In this document: piece after piece, positions 1 to 9,900 of the stretch
Numbering within the stretch: position 1 is the first letter of the stretch
Layout of the letters: each line of letters begins with the position of its first letter
Origin: Pedobacter roseus
GTDB lineage: Bacteria > Bacteroidota > Bacteroidia > Sphingobacteriales > Sphingobacteriaceae
NCBI RefSeq assembly: GCF_014395225.1
Contig: NZ_CP060723.1
Span: 5,022,001-5,086,000 of the forward strand
DNA: 64,000 nucleotides
Direction: 5' to 3'
Translations under genes and position numbers: made by a program
Notes under the pieces: model-generated
What the model saw: the letters and a program-made list of their open reading frames with translations, nothing else
The model's database searches: none
What the model was told of the DNA's origin: nothing

Positions 1-790
1 AACCATGTTATGGGATGGCAAAACCATGGGTGATTGGGCCCACAGCTTGCAAGGGGCAGATTTATTGGTGAATCTTTGCGGCAAAAATGTAAACTGCAGG
101 TACACCGAAAAAAACAAAAAAGAGATTTTCGATTCAAGATTGATCCCTACCCGTTTACTAGGCAAAGCGATCAAAGAAATGGAAAATCCACCAAAACTTT
201 GGATCAACATTACTTCTGCCACTATTTACCGCCATGCGGAAGACCGTCCACAAGATGAGTTTACGGGTGAAATTGGTAATGGTTTTTCTATTGAAGTTTG
301 CAAAGCCTGGGAGAAAAGTTTTTTCGAAAATGAAACACCTCATACCCGAAAAATAGCGCTTAGGATGGGCATTGTGTTAGGTCTGAAAGATGGGGCGTTT
401 CCTCGTTTACTTAACCTTGTTAAACTGGGCATGGGTGGTAAACAGGGCAATGGAGAACAATACATGAGCTGGACCCACGAAGAAGATGCCGCCAGAAGCA
501 TTGAATGGTTGCTTAATCATCCAGAAATTGAAGGAGTTGTAAACTGTACGGCTCCAGAGGCGGTAAAAAACCATGTTTTTATGCACAGCATACGGAAAGC
601 TTTTGGTCGTAGTTTTGGCCTGCCTGCTCCTGCCTGGTTATTAGCCATTGGTGCAAAAGTTATCGGAACAGAAACGGAACTGATTTTAAAAAGCAGGTGG
701 GTTAAACCGGCGGTGCTGCTCGATAGTGGTTTTGAATTTAAGTATGGAAAGATTGATGAGGCGATGAGGGCGCTGAGCGGCGAGCGATAA
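1..790 (+). CDS. TIGR01777-type NAD(P)-dependent epimerase, 5' partial
   Basis: The reading frame is open to the window edge, so the N-terminus with the Rossmann GxxGxxG loop is missing; the Met at position 5 is probably internal. The remaining ~261 residues match the short-chain epimerase family TIGR01777 (SDR superfamily): a GADLLVNLCGKNV stretch like the conserved nucleotide-binding neighbourhood, an ITSATIY segment at the usual Ser/Tyr site, RMGIVLG, and a C-terminal DUF1731-like end (GLPAPAWLLAIGAKVIGTETELILKSRWVKP). The substrate is unknown for the family. In many bacteria this protein is fused to or sits beside an SRPBCC protein, and an SRPBCC gene follows here at 1832, which supports both calls. 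Confidence 0.85.
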   Translation, partial: TMLWDGKTMGDWAHSLQGADLLVNLCGKNVNCRYTEKNKKEIFDSRLIPTRLLGKAIKEMENPPKLWINITSATIYRHAEDRPQDEFTGEIGNGFSIEVCKAWEKSFFENETPHTRKIALRMGIVLGLKDGAFPRLLNLVKLGMGGKQGNGEQYMSWTHEEDAARSIEWLLNHPEIEGVVNCTAPEAVKNHVFMHSIRKAFGRSFGLPAPAWLLAIGAKVIGTETELILKSRWVKPAVLLDSGFEFKYGKIDEAMRALSGER

Positions 791-799
791 GCGAAGGGC

Positions 800-1213
800 T
801 TATTATTATGCGTGCAATATTTATTTTTACCGCTCTTTGCCGCGGAGGCATTCTAGTTTTTCACCAATTATAATTGTTTTTAATTGTGTTCAAGAATGCT
901 ACGCATTTTGGAGCGCCAAAGTAGCCAAAGCGCTTTGTCAATCCAGCAATGGGCCTTTTACACCATCCTTACACACATCAAAAAACAGCGGCACTTCGTT
1001 TTGTTTGTCACAGCGAGTTGAAAGTGTTTGCAAGCTATGAAACACAAAACCACTGCGTTTAAGGCTTGGTACTGCTATTGGTTCTGTTTTGCAACTGTTT
1101 TTTGATTTTCGTCCGGCCCCTGGGATTGACGGAGTGCTTCGGTAGATACAGTGGTTTTTTTAAAGCAAGTTAGCATAGCGCCTCAAACTATTCTTAAAAA
1201 TATACCCGATAGA
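800..1213. repeat. Fold-back repeat element, copy 1 (degenerate)
   Basis: This non-coding stretch aligns along its length with the element at 14218-14640. Shared blocks include TTTGTCAATCCAGCAATGGG, ATGAAACACAAAACCACTGC and the end ...AAGCAAG/CTAGCATAG. It folds on itself in nested stems: GTCAATCC with GGATTGAC, GGGCC with GGCCC, and ATCAAAAAACAG (about 978-989) with CTGTTTTTTGAT (about 1095-1106). The terminal inverted repeats clear in copy 2 are decayed here, so this copy looks older. There is no credible ORF. It could be a MITE-like element or a structured RNA; the ends are approximate. Confidence 0.6.
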
Positions 1214-1233
1214 TAAATACTCAAACGTTAATT

Positions 1234-1296
1234 ATGCCTACCATCATTTTAAAAACAATAATCAATGTGCTTATAGAGTGGTGTTTCGATCTATAA
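1234..1296 (+). pseudogene. Decayed copy of the SRPBCC gene start, repeat unit 1
   Basis: Reading from ATG at 1234 gives MPTIILKTIINVLIEWCFDL then a stop. This aligns with the first 20 residues of the intact gene at 1832 (MYTIILKTLMNAPIGQCFDL), and the preceding AATT is shared too. It is a 5' fragment of a paralogue of that gene that has lost the rest. The second repeat unit carries the same fragment. Confidence 0.65.
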
Positions 1297-1441
1297 AACA
1301 TCTTTGATGAGGAACTCCTCTGCATGATGCAATTCGGCATAGCAGATTTCCGTAGGAAAAAGCATTGAAATCTTTGCACTACCCCACGTACACCACAACC
1401 CAAGGCAGGATCAAGCGGGGATAAATACTCAAACGTTAATT

Positions 1442-1504
1442 ATGCCTACCATCATTTTAAAAACAATAATCAATGTGCTTATAGAGTGGTGTTTCGATCT
1501 ATAA
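1442..1504 (+). pseudogene. Decayed copy of the SRPBCC gene start, repeat unit 2
   Basis: Same 20-codon fragment and stop as at 1234, displaced by exactly 208 bp with the tandem repeat. It duplicates the start of the intact SRPBCC gene at 1832 and cannot encode a complete domain. Confidence 0.65.
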
Positions 1505-1627
1505 AACATCTTTGATGAGGAACTCCTCTGCATGATGCAATTCGGCATAGCAGATTTCCGTAGGAAAAAGCATTGAAATCTTTGCACTACCCCACGTACA
1601 CCACAACCCAAGGCAGGATCAAGCGGG

Positions 1628-1831
1628 AGCGATGGGATAAAGTAAAGGTAAGAGCCTGGATACTGCCGCAATAGAGATTTCCATAGCTTTTTACAAGGAA
1701 GGATGCAAGCCTTGATTGTTTGTTTCTTTATCATCAAGGATAAAGAAAGAGCCCTTTCGGCGGCGGCGAGCCGAGGCAAGCCCAAGAGCGTAGGCAGAAA
1801 AAATTAAGATTACAATGATTACGAATTAATT
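1628..1831. repeat. Spacer with a dispersed GC-rich repeat at 1750-1778
   Basis: The spacer between the tandem repeat and the SRPBCC gene holds a GC-rich block reading CGGCGGCGGCGAGCCGAGGC preceded by AGCCCTT. Almost the same block recurs at about 27844-27872. In the minus frame both give a PRLAAAE peptide, which makes spurious ORFs. Nothing else is recognised here. Confidence 0.5.
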
Positions 1832-2296
1832 ATGTATACCATCATTTTAAAAACATTAATGAATGCACCAATCGGGCAGTGTTTTGATCTATCCAGAGAT
1901 ATCGATCTTCATGTGCAGTCGATGAAAGCTTCCGGAGAAAAAGCAATAGCCGGAAAAATAAATGGATTGATCAAGCTCCATGAATCGGTTACCTGGCGGG
2001 CCAAACATTTTGGCCTTTATTTCGAAATGACCAATAAAATTACAGCTATGGATTACCCAAATTCTTTTACCGATGAAATGATGAGGGGACCTTTTAATAA
2101 ACTTCATCACCAACACTTGTTTAAAACTATCGGCACACAAACCGAAATGACCGACATTTTTGAGTTTAAAGCACCATTAGGCATTTTAGGATGGCTGGCT
2201 GAAAAACTTTTCTTAACTCGTTATATGAAGCGGTTATTAGTGGAAAGAAATGAGGTAATGAAGCGTGAAGCGGAGGGCGATAAGCGGAGAGCATAA
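1832..2296 (+). CDS. SRPBCC (START/Bet v1-like) family protein
   Basis: The 154-aa protein is a small soluble alpha/beta protein with SRPBCC features: an N-terminal strand (YTIILKTLMNAP), a helix with the 'FDLSRDIDLHVQSM' pattern common at the start of cyclase/dehydrase-like SRPBCC proteins, alternating strands (KHFGLYFEMTNKITAM, FKTIGTQTEMTDIFEFKAP) and a long C-terminal helix. The family binds hydrophobic ligands in a central cavity; the ligand is unknown here. It probably belongs functionally with the TIGR01777 epimerase upstream, because the two families are often fused or adjacent. The end (KREAEGDKRRA) is repeat-like in base composition, suggesting the stop has shifted into flanking repeat DNA. 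Confidence 0.75.
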   Translation: MYTIILKTLMNAPIGQCFDLSRDIDLHVQSMKASGEKAIAGKINGLIKLHESVTWRAKHFGLYFEMTNKITAMDYPNSFTDEMMRGPFNKLHHQHLFKTIGTQTEMTDIFEFKAPLGILGWLAEKLFLTRYMKRLLVERNEVMKREAEGDKRRA

Positions 2297-2300
2297 AGAC

Positions 2301-3260
2301 TAACGACCAAAAATCAGCGCTTTTTCCAACCATATAAGACATTTAAGCACCATATAAGCTTGCATGTACTTATATTAATATATGGTAAAACCCCTTATCC
2401 ACAATTCTGCAATTGGATCATGCCATTTTACAGCTTAGCTGTTCTCAGGTGACTAAGGTGGTAAATTATACCGCGCAATCTTTATTTTATAACCACCTGA
2501 GTCACCTGAGTTTTACAGAATTGAAACGATAACTGTAAGACCAAAAATCAGCGCTTTTTCCAACCATATAAGACATTTAAGCACCTTATAAGCATGCATG
2601 TACTTATATTAATTATGGTAAAACCCCTTATCCACAATTCTGCAATTGGCTCATGCCATTTTACAGCTTAGCTGTTCTCAGGTGACTAAGGTGGTAAATT
2701 ATACCGCGCAATCTTTATTTTACAACCACCTGAGTCACCTGAGAGCACCTGAGTTTTACAGCATTGAAACGATAAACTGAAAGACTAAAAATTAACGCAT
2801 TTTTTATCACCATATAAGACATTTAAGCACCATATAAGCATGCATGTCCTTATATTAATATGGTAAAACCCCTTATCTACAATCCTGTATTGGCTCATGC
2901 CATTTTACAGCTTAGCTGTTCTCAGGTGACTAAGGTGGTAAATTATACCGCGCAATCTTTATTTTTATAACCACCTGGGATTACCTGAGAGCACCTGAGT
3001 TTTACAGAATTGAAACGATAAACTGAAAGACTAAAAATTAACGCATTTTTTATCACCATGTAAGGCATTTAAGAACATATAAGCTTATATGCCCTTATGT
3101 TACTTATATCGATAACGCCCTTGTGCAATTGGCTCATGCCATTTAACAGCGTAGATGTTCTAAGGTGACTAAGGTGGTAAATTAAACCACGCTATATTTA
3201 TTTTATAACCACCTTAGTCACCTAAGATCACCTGAGTTTTTACAGGATGCAGCATTAAAA
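2301..3260. repeat. Four tandem ~234-246-bp units with internal hairpins
   Basis: Taking the shared CATATAAGAC (CATGTAAGGC in unit 4) as landmark, the units recur at 2331, 2565, 2811 and 3057, a period of 234, 246 and 246 bp. Each unit has an AT-rich half with ACCATATAAG / CTTATATTAATATGGT symmetry and a second half with a 19-bp imperfect inverted repeat, CTCAGGTGACTAAGGTGGT ... ACCACCTGAGTCACCTGAG, around a ~25-nt loop. Unit 4 has diverged most: both arms carry changes (CTAAGG and CCTAAG). No ORF is conserved across units. Function is unknown; the DNA separates the SRPBCC gene from the next operon. Confidence 0.85.
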
Positions 3261-3320
3261 CTTAAATAAACAGGCACATCTAAACCATCATCCCAATTTT
3301 TTACTCCCATAATTTACCCT

Positions 3321-3365
3321 TTACGGTTTTCCGTAAGGATTGCCGTTGCCGTGCTTATACTTTTG
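3321..3365 (+). promoter_or_regulatory. Palindromic regulon promoter, instance 1
   Basis: TTACGGTTTTCCGTAA (3321-3336) is a perfect TTACGG-N4-CCGTAA palindrome. It is followed by GGATT, a 16-nt spacer and TACTTTTG (3358-3365), a match to the Bacteroidota -7 consensus TAnnTTTG. Four other genes in this window have the same arrangement. It sits 40 bp before the start codon of the first gene of the tubulin/Hsp70/TerD operon and most likely drives that operon. Confidence 0.75.
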
Positions 3366-3405
3366 ATCAACTAAACAATACTAAAAGCATTAAAATGTAT
3401 AAATT

Positions 3406-4944
3406 ATGAAAACAGGCAATACCCTGAACTTCTTCAGGATAATGGGATTACTGGGCTTATTTGCAATTTCAGCATGTAAAGGTTCCGGAGGATCCCAATC
3501 AGAAGATCCATTCGCTGCTACAAATTTCAACCCTTATGATCAGGATTTAGGAAAACGTATCGAAGTATACAATAAGGCCATAACCCAGGGCAATAATCCG
3601 AAAAGAGGTACTCCGGCACTTTATATTGATTTCTCATCTGGAATAAATAAGGCTTTTAACGATCCTACGATTAAAAGCATGATGTCGGCCTGCTTCAACA
3701 CCGTTCTCGCACAACAGTTTGAAGTTTACAAATTAGGCTCCAACAAAATATCATTACTCAACGTAGCCAATACTACCGAACTGGGGCAACAGGTAAGCGA
3801 CCCAAAACAATACGCTGATATTTGGGCACCTTTGCAAGCAACAGTAGAAAAAATTGTTGACGGTAACAGCGATGCCCTCCTGATTACCGATTTCGAAGAG
3901 TGGCAAAAAAACATAGAAGTTACCAATACTGCTTTTCTTAAAATCCCATTCTCTAAATGGCTCGAAAAAGGTAATGCTGTCCATTTTTTTATTGCAGATT
4001 ATAAAGAAGGCAAGGTGAATAAACACCTTTACTTTACCATATTCAGTTGTGCCAATCCGGATGCAGGAAGTATGATTTCAAAACTCGAATCAAAACTTGC
4101 CCCATCAACAACCAGGTTTGATTTATCGAACAGTGCTTATCAGCTATCTACAGCATATCCTTCAGAAAAATCGGGTGGTATTTTTTATGATGAAAGTGCA
4201 AAATCAGACAAAGCCAGAAATGTACTCGATTTAAAAGAGGGTTACATCAACGGCCTTAAAGACGGGCAGAACTTTGAGTATTATCCACTCGGCTTAGACT
4301 GGAAAAACATCGATCAACTCCACAGCACTTACGCAGCCCAAAATCAGTTTAACGATTTCTTCAGGAAACTTTTTATCGATCTGAGTAATGAGGATAGTTA
4401 CACTTTTGGAAATTTCAGTGTAAAAGTTTCGGATGTGACCACCGATTTCGAAAATTTTGCCAAAGCAGAGGAAGCTAAAAAACACCAACCCAAATTAAGC
4501 AAAGGGAGTAATGGCGAGGCCAAGTTTTCTGATCAGGAAAAGGATGCAATTGCACTGGCATGTTACGATACCGACGGAAAATTAAAGGCACAATGGGTTT
4601 ATAAAACACAGGCATCTAACCCGCTTAATGAGGTTTTTACCCTCAACCAGACCCTTTTTACCAATACCAGGGCATCTAACCCAAAACATATAGAACTTGG
4701 TGTTGCTTTCGACCCTAAATTCAGTGTAGCCAACATCCATAATCCTGATGGATTAGTTAAGGTAGATATTTTATCAAACACGGCCACACCAAATCTACAG
4801 GGCACTAAAATGTCCAAATTCGAGTGGGTAAATGCTAAAAACACCCCTAATACCGCTTTAGCAGAATCGATCAAAAACACCTTACAGGAGCTTAAACCTG
4901 TAGATAAAGTAGTGTATTCGTACTACATCAAAACTAAACAGTAA
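3406..4944 (+). CDS. Lipoprotein with vWA-like domain, first gene of the tubulin/TerD operon
   Basis: The 512-aa protein has a signal peptide with lipobox AISAC (Cys24), so it should be a lipid-anchored envelope protein. After a short linker it reads PALYIDFSSGINKAF and later DALLITDFEEW. These two strands resemble the MIDAS strand (DxSxx) and the following T-D strand of von Willebrand factor A domains, so I infer a vWA-like fold. The second half is probably a separate domain of unknown type. It is the first gene behind the palindromic promoter, 28 bp before the next gene. A second periplasmic vWA-like protein (24745-25590) lies behind the same promoter type. No close family is recognised. 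Confidence 0.6.
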   Translation: MKTGNTLNFFRIMGLLGLFAISACKGSGGSQSEDPFAATNFNPYDQDLGKRIEVYNKAITQGNNPKRGTPALYIDFSSGINKAFNDPTIKSMMSACFNTVLAQQFEVYKLGSNKISLLNVANTTELGQQVSDPKQYADIWAPLQATVEKIVDGNSDALLITDFEEWQKNIEVTNTAFLKIPFSKWLEKGNAVHFFIADYKEGKVNKHLYFTIFSCANPDAGSMISKLESKLAPSTTRFDLSNSAYQLSTAYPSEKSGGIFYDESAKSDKARNVLDLKEGYINGLKDGQNFEYYPLGLDWKNIDQLHSTYAAQNQFNDFFRKLFIDLSNEDSYTFGNFSVKVSDVTTDFENFAKAEEAKKHQPKLSKGSNGEAKFSDQEKDAIALACYDTDGKLKAQWVYKTQASNPLNEVFTLNQTLFTNTRASNPKHIELGVAFDPKFSVANIHNPDGLVKVDILSNTATPNLQGTKMSKFEWVNAKNTPNTALAESIKNTLQELKPVDKVVYSYYIKTKQ

Positions 4945-4972
4945 TCCAAAATCATTAAAAATAAACTCTAAA

Positions 4973-5311
4973 ATGGAATCAACTTCAGCTTACATCATCT
5001 CGATCATCACCGCATTAATCTTTCTTCTTTTATCGGCCATCATTGCAAACGCCATCAAGTTTGAAGGGGGAAGTAATCCCAAAGACCCACAGGCACGCAA
5101 AACCTGGTTTTGGGTACTAGCCATCTTAAATCCGGCAGTCTGTTTTCTATTGGGTTATTATGTATTCAAACCAGATGCAAATATTATGGTATTGAATAAT
5201 TATGTAACGGCCTTGAGTATCGGTACAGCTATCGGTTTTATACTCTACATCATCATCGGTTTTGTAATGAGCAAAATATTTGCCACCGGAAAAATCGGAC
5301 ACTGGTTTTAA
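4973..5311 (+). CDS. Small three-helix membrane protein
   Basis: The 112-aa protein has three hydrophobic segments: about residues 7-27 (YIISIITALIFLLLSAIIA), 43-63 (TWFWVLAILNPAVCFLLGYYV) and 79-102 (ALSIGTAIGFILYIIIGFVM). A short cytoplasmic-type loop contains KFEGGSNPKDPQARK. No enzymatic motif is visible. It lies between the lipoprotein and the tubulin-like gene (18 bp before the latter) and may anchor the cytoplasmic components of this operon to the inner membrane; that role is inferred from position only. Confidence 0.6.
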   Translation: MESTSAYIISIITALIFLLLSAIIANAIKFEGGSNPKDPQARKTWFWVLAILNPAVCFLLGYYVFKPDANIMVLNNYVTALSIGTAIGFILYIIIGFVMSKIFATGKIGHWF

Positions 5312-5329
5312 TCCCTAATCAAAACATCA

Positions 5330-6973
5330 ATGGATAAATTATTCGTAATCGCCATAGGCGGTACCGGGATGCGCTGTTTGGAAGCCTTTACACACTTATG
5401 TGGAATCGGGATGTTCGACAATCAAGAAATCGAAATCCTCACGCTCGATACCGATCAAAATAACGGGAACAAAGGACGGGTTGAAGAACTGATCGGCCTT
5501 TACAACCGGATCAAAACAACCGGCACCAGTGTTGGCGGAACACCAAATGCAAATACTTTCTTTTCAGCCAAACTGAATTTACACCGGTTTTTCACCAATT
5601 ATGCTGGTCCTGGAAGAGAAACTTATAAAAACATTACCAAAATTACCACAGGTTCGCCCGAGCAGCAGAAAGCCAATAAATTAATATCCGACCTGTTTTT
5701 AGACAATAGTTCGGTACAGGAATTTGCTTTAGATCATGGCTACCGGGCACAAACCCACTTAGGTTCGATGCTGATGTACCATGGCATAGTAGAAGCCGCC
5801 CGCAATATCATCAAAGGTGCTGCGGTACAATCGCAGGAACGCGAACTGGATACTTTTATGGGTAAACTGGAGGGCGCAGGTGCAAATGCCAGGGTTTTTA
5901 TTTTTGGTTCTATATTCGGTGGTACAGGTGCATCATCTATTCCGGTAATCCCCAAAGCACTACAGGATTTTGTAAAAATCCGCTCTAACGGCAATGCCAG
6001 TATCGATTTTGCTAAGGCCAAATTTGGCTCTACCTTATTAACAGAGTATTTCACTTTTAATAAACCCGATGATAAACAGAAAGCCAGCAAAGCCAATAGC
6101 GTAATCGCCGATTCGTCGTTTTTTCCACTAAACAGTCAGGCAGCGTTGCAGTTTTACCAAAGCGACCCTACCGTTCAGAAATGTTATAAACTGCTTTACC
6201 ATATCGGCTGGCCCATAGAAAGCAAAAAAATTGATGGCAACAATGTTTCCAATCAGACCATCACTGGCGGAAGCGAACAGAAAAATCCATGCCACATTAC
6301 AGAGTTGTTATGTGCCTGTGCCGCTTACGATTTCTTTACCCGTAATGATGGTTTTAACAGCGCAAAGGCCGATTACCTCTATAAAGCAGTAGAATTTAAA
6401 GATAATTCGTTCAATTTTTCTTTTGACGACTTTATAGGCAACGAAAATAAATCGGGCGAAATATTTGTAAATAAACTGGGTGCTTTTTTCTCGCTGGCGC
6501 ACATTTCTTTAACCAAAAACGGTGGGGCTTTTGATGATGCCGGTATAAAAGGTTTCATTAAACAATGCGAAAACCAAAAACTCAATCAGTACAGTACCAT
6601 TACCGATGCGGAGTGTAAAGACATCAACGAGTATTTTAAACTTTTTGCCTACACCTTTAAAGATGCCAAATTTATACCGGGCTGGCTTTACCAGGTGAGG
6701 AATTCCGTTGCCCCGGGCAGGTTCCTTTTCGATAGCAAGGCATTCCCGGATAACCCTACTGAACTAAAAAAACTGGATGTCGGCACCATTTTCCTGGATG
6801 AAAAACACCATTGGAGTAAAGGAGGCCTTTTCAGAGACCGTTATGATCTTTTTGTTGAAAAACTGATCAACACCAACCCAAAAGAGGAGCAGAAAGTAAA
6901 TACCACCAAAGAGAAATTCCTCGCGCACATTTTTAACGCACTTACCATTTCACAAAATTTCGATATAAACTAA
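5330..6973 (+). CDS. Tubulin/FtsZ-superfamily protein (Tubulin_2-like)
   Basis: The 547-aa protein starts with a Rossmann-like strand and glycine loop, MDKLFVIAIGGTGMR (GGTG at residues 10-13). It has a second nucleotide loop, FGSIFGGTGASSIP (GGTGAS at about 197-202), the counterpart of the GGGTGSG tubulin/FtsZ signature. LTLDTDQNN after strand 2 fits the same fold. This arrangement is known from the divergent Tubulin_2-type proteins of bacterial conflict and stress loci, not from cell-division FtsZ, which ends in a conserved C-terminal peptide that is absent here. It probably binds GTP or another NTP in the cytoplasm; whether it polymerises cannot be told. It is followed after 6 bp by the Hsp70/actin-like gene. 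Confidence 0.75.
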   Translation: MDKLFVIAIGGTGMRCLEAFTHLCGIGMFDNQEIEILTLDTDQNNGNKGRVEELIGLYNRIKTTGTSVGGTPNANTFFSAKLNLHRFFTNYAGPGRETYKNITKITTGSPEQQKANKLISDLFLDNSSVQEFALDHGYRAQTHLGSMLMYHGIVEAARNIIKGAAVQSQERELDTFMGKLEGAGANARVFIFGSIFGGTGASSIPVIPKALQDFVKIRSNGNASIDFAKAKFGSTLLTEYFTFNKPDDKQKASKANSVIADSSFFPLNSQAALQFYQSDPTVQKCYKLLYHIGWPIESKKIDGNNVSNQTITGGSEQKNPCHITELLCACAAYDFFTRNDGFNSAKADYLYKAVEFKDNSFNFSFDDFIGNENKSGEIFVNKLGAFFSLAHISLTKNGGAFDDAGIKGFIKQCENQKLNQYSTITDAECKDINEYFKLFAYTFKDAKFIPGWLYQVRNSVAPGRFLFDSKAFPDNPTELKKLDVGTIFLDEKHHWSKGGLFRDRYDLFVEKLINTNPKEEQKVNTTKEKFLAHIFNALTISQNFDIN

Positions 6974-6979
6974 AGCACC

Positions 6980-9900
6980 ATGTTAGATAAAAGAATCAAA
7001 GCACTGGCCATAAAAGTTCATCCCAAAACAGAGCCGAACGGTGTCGAATTTGCCTGGGATAAAATCCCCCAGCTTGAAGTATTTACCAAAAACATCCTGA
7101 TACCCGAAATCGCTGTAGATCAGGACGGTAATTCTGCTGTAAATATCGGAACAATTGTATCTGGCATACCTTCTGTATTTGCCCGGGCCAATTTATTCAA
7201 AAATGCTATAGATAATATCCGCGATAAAGACGCCGAAGCCTCAGGTTTGATGTTATTCTATAAATCCCTGATCAGCGAATGGAAAGGCTTGATCAGCTGT
7301 ATAGCTTTAAACTATAAAGATATAGAAGCAAATAGAATCCATCTATCTTATTCAGACGGCGGGCATTTAAGTACAACTGCAAACCTATACGAACCTACGG
7401 GCGCATTTGGCAATATGTTATTTGAGCGTAAACCTTTATGGTGCGATCAATCTTTGGCCAATAATGCAGATAGAATACCCTTTATTGATGTCATTTCTTT
7501 TAAAGGCAATGTTATCGGCGGAACCTCTCCTGATAGTTTTGTTTTTACTTCAGTATCCTATCAGATTAAGGAAAAATTTCCCTTTATCAACGTACAGAAT
7601 GGAAAATTTATCGATCCTTTACAATCGGAAATTAATCCGCAGGAACTTTTCACCCTTTATGGTTACGCCAAACACATCCTGGATAATATTGAAAGATTCA
7701 GGTTAAATTATGCCGGTGTAGAAGAGCTAATCAGGCCCGAATATGGCAATATTTCTACCTGTATCCAGGCCTGGATGAATGATATGGTTATTTATCAGCA
7801 GGCAAAGGGATACCCTAAACTCGATAAATCTACCCCACCCGAAGTGGGCTCCCTGTTCAATTATCCTTTTAGCCTTCTTTTTAACTATTCTACAGCATTA
7901 TTCGGCTCGGAGGGGATTATCTACAACGAATCGAAAGAAGGAAGTATCCTGTTCGATCCGAAAGATTTACTGCTTCCGGATACGACCGAAATTGCACAGA
8001 TCGATTTTGGCAGGGATGGCATGGAAACCCGTAATTTCCTGAAAACCAAACCCATATTGCTACTGGCGGCCGAAACCAAAGGACAGCTGAATAGTTACGC
8101 TTATTTTACCTTGCCATTAACACCATTGGCGCTAAATGTTTTTGGTGCTACACTTGATGCATTGGTGGGCATTTCAGAATCATCGAACGTAAAATCGCGG
8201 ATTAGCGCCATTTACGACCCCACGGATAAAGATGGCGAACGTTTGATTGTTCAGTTAAAATTATATACCGAAACTGGGAACGAAATTGTTAAAGAGGTAA
8301 TTTATAAAGTAACCTCCGAATCAATCAGTGGTAAGGACATTTTAATGTGGCCTAATTTTATTTCCAAACAATGGAACCGCTATTTTCTGTATTCCGAAAT
8401 ACCGCATAACGATGCCAAGTTCCAGGCCACGCCATTTATCGGAAATGTGGACGACGATTTTTTCAGGATCGTACTGGATGAAAAGGGTATTCCTTTATAC
8501 CTGGCCAATAATGGAAAGGCAGCGGTAATCTCCGAAAAATACGGCAATATTAAAGCGCAGTTGCATATCGCATCCAATAATGCGGTGGCCGACAATAAAT
8601 ACAAATACGAGATATACGAAAGCAATAAACCTTTTAAAGGTGTAAAGTTTGCACATGCAGGGGTTGATTGTGGTTTTGGAATTATCCGTTACGATGGCTC
8701 GGGCAATACGCAGGCTTTACCGGTGAATATGTTAAACGCGCCAAGGACATTGTCGCCGGCCTTTTTAGGTGTTGATTTTGGCAGTACAAATTCTTCTATC
8801 GCTTATTTTTCCGATCAGCGGAACGAGGTTTGCGAAAACCTGAAACTCACCAACAAAAGGGTATCATTGCTGGCCAGCGACAGCAAAAACAATGACGAAC
8901 GGCCTGCGGTGGAAGATGAAATTTTCTTTTTTCAGAACGACGAAATCCTCACCAATTCCATCAAATCTGTATTAACCATCCACGATTCGAGAAGGGTTGT
9001 GAACGATGGCAACATCCAGGTTAACTCCTTAATGGCCCAGGCCGTAAAGGGTGGTTTCCCCTGTTTTGAAAAAAACCTACCGATCGAAAATGCAGAAAAC
9101 AACCGCTACATTTTAGGTTATAACCGCATTGGCAGGGCCGAGCTGGTGTACAATATGAAATGGTCTACCCAGCAGATTGACAAGAGTTACAAAACCGCCT
9201 ATTTAAGTACCTTACTGCTTCATGTGTATGCACAGTTATTTATTGAAGGACATGAGCCGCACACCTTAAAATGGTCGTACCCTTCATCAATGGGTAAAGA
9301 ATTATTAAGTGAATACAGGGGTATTTGGGATTCGCTTAAAGAAATATCACCGATTGAAAGCCAGGTTAAATTAAAAACCTTCCCTCCTTCCGATCTTTCT
9401 GATATCGGCGATACATCAGGCAGCAGCAGCTGGGGGGCTCCCGCAACTCAATCGGGTGGCTGGGGCAGCCAGGCTTCAGCACCTGCCGCCACAACACCAG
9501 CATGGGGTTCAACAGGTACCAGCAATAGCGCCTGGGGCGAACAACCGCAAGAGGCTGTTGCAACAGGATGGGGAAATGAGGCTAAAAGAACACTTACAGC
9601 GGTAGATATCAAAACCGAAACTGGTCCGGTAAGGTTCGATTTCAAAAAATTAAGCAACGAAGAATCCTTATCCGAAGCCTGCGCTGTAGCCAATTACCTG
9701 GTGCGCCCAAATGGGGGTTACTCCATTAATCCCGGAGAACTGGTGCTTTGTTTCGACATTGGTGGCAGTACAACAGATATTACCGCATTGTGCCAAATGG
9801 AAGGTGGAAAGGCAATGATTAAACAGAACTCCATCCGTTTTGCGGCTGAACGTGTAGCACAGGCCACTAAATTTTCGCCCAACTTTAAAAACGTGCTGCT

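Larger units (their letters stand above)
1212..1627. repeat. Two tandem 208-bp direct repeats
   Basis: Positions 1212-1419 and 1420-1627 are two apparently identical 208-bp units in direct tandem. Each begins GATAAATACTCAAACG and ends TCAAGCGGG. The near-absence of differences implies a recent duplication or ongoing homogenisation. Minus-strand ORFs of 60 and 118 codons across the units have repeat-like composition and no family resemblance, so I do not call them genes. Confidence 0.9.

Noticed and set aside
1221..1785. Minus-strand ORFs of 60 and 118 codons over the 208-bp repeats
   Set aside because: They are created by the tandem repeat and the GC-rich dispersed block, have no domain, and end with the same peptide twice.
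2331..3066. Replication origin (iteron-type) in the four-unit array
   Set aside because: No DnaA boxes, rep or dnaA/dnaN genes are visible and the unit is too long for an iteron.
5330..6973. Cell-division FtsZ
   Set aside because: The loops are GGTGMR and GGTGAS rather than FtsZ signatures, the length is 547 aa, the FtsZ C-terminal peptide is missing and no division genes are near.
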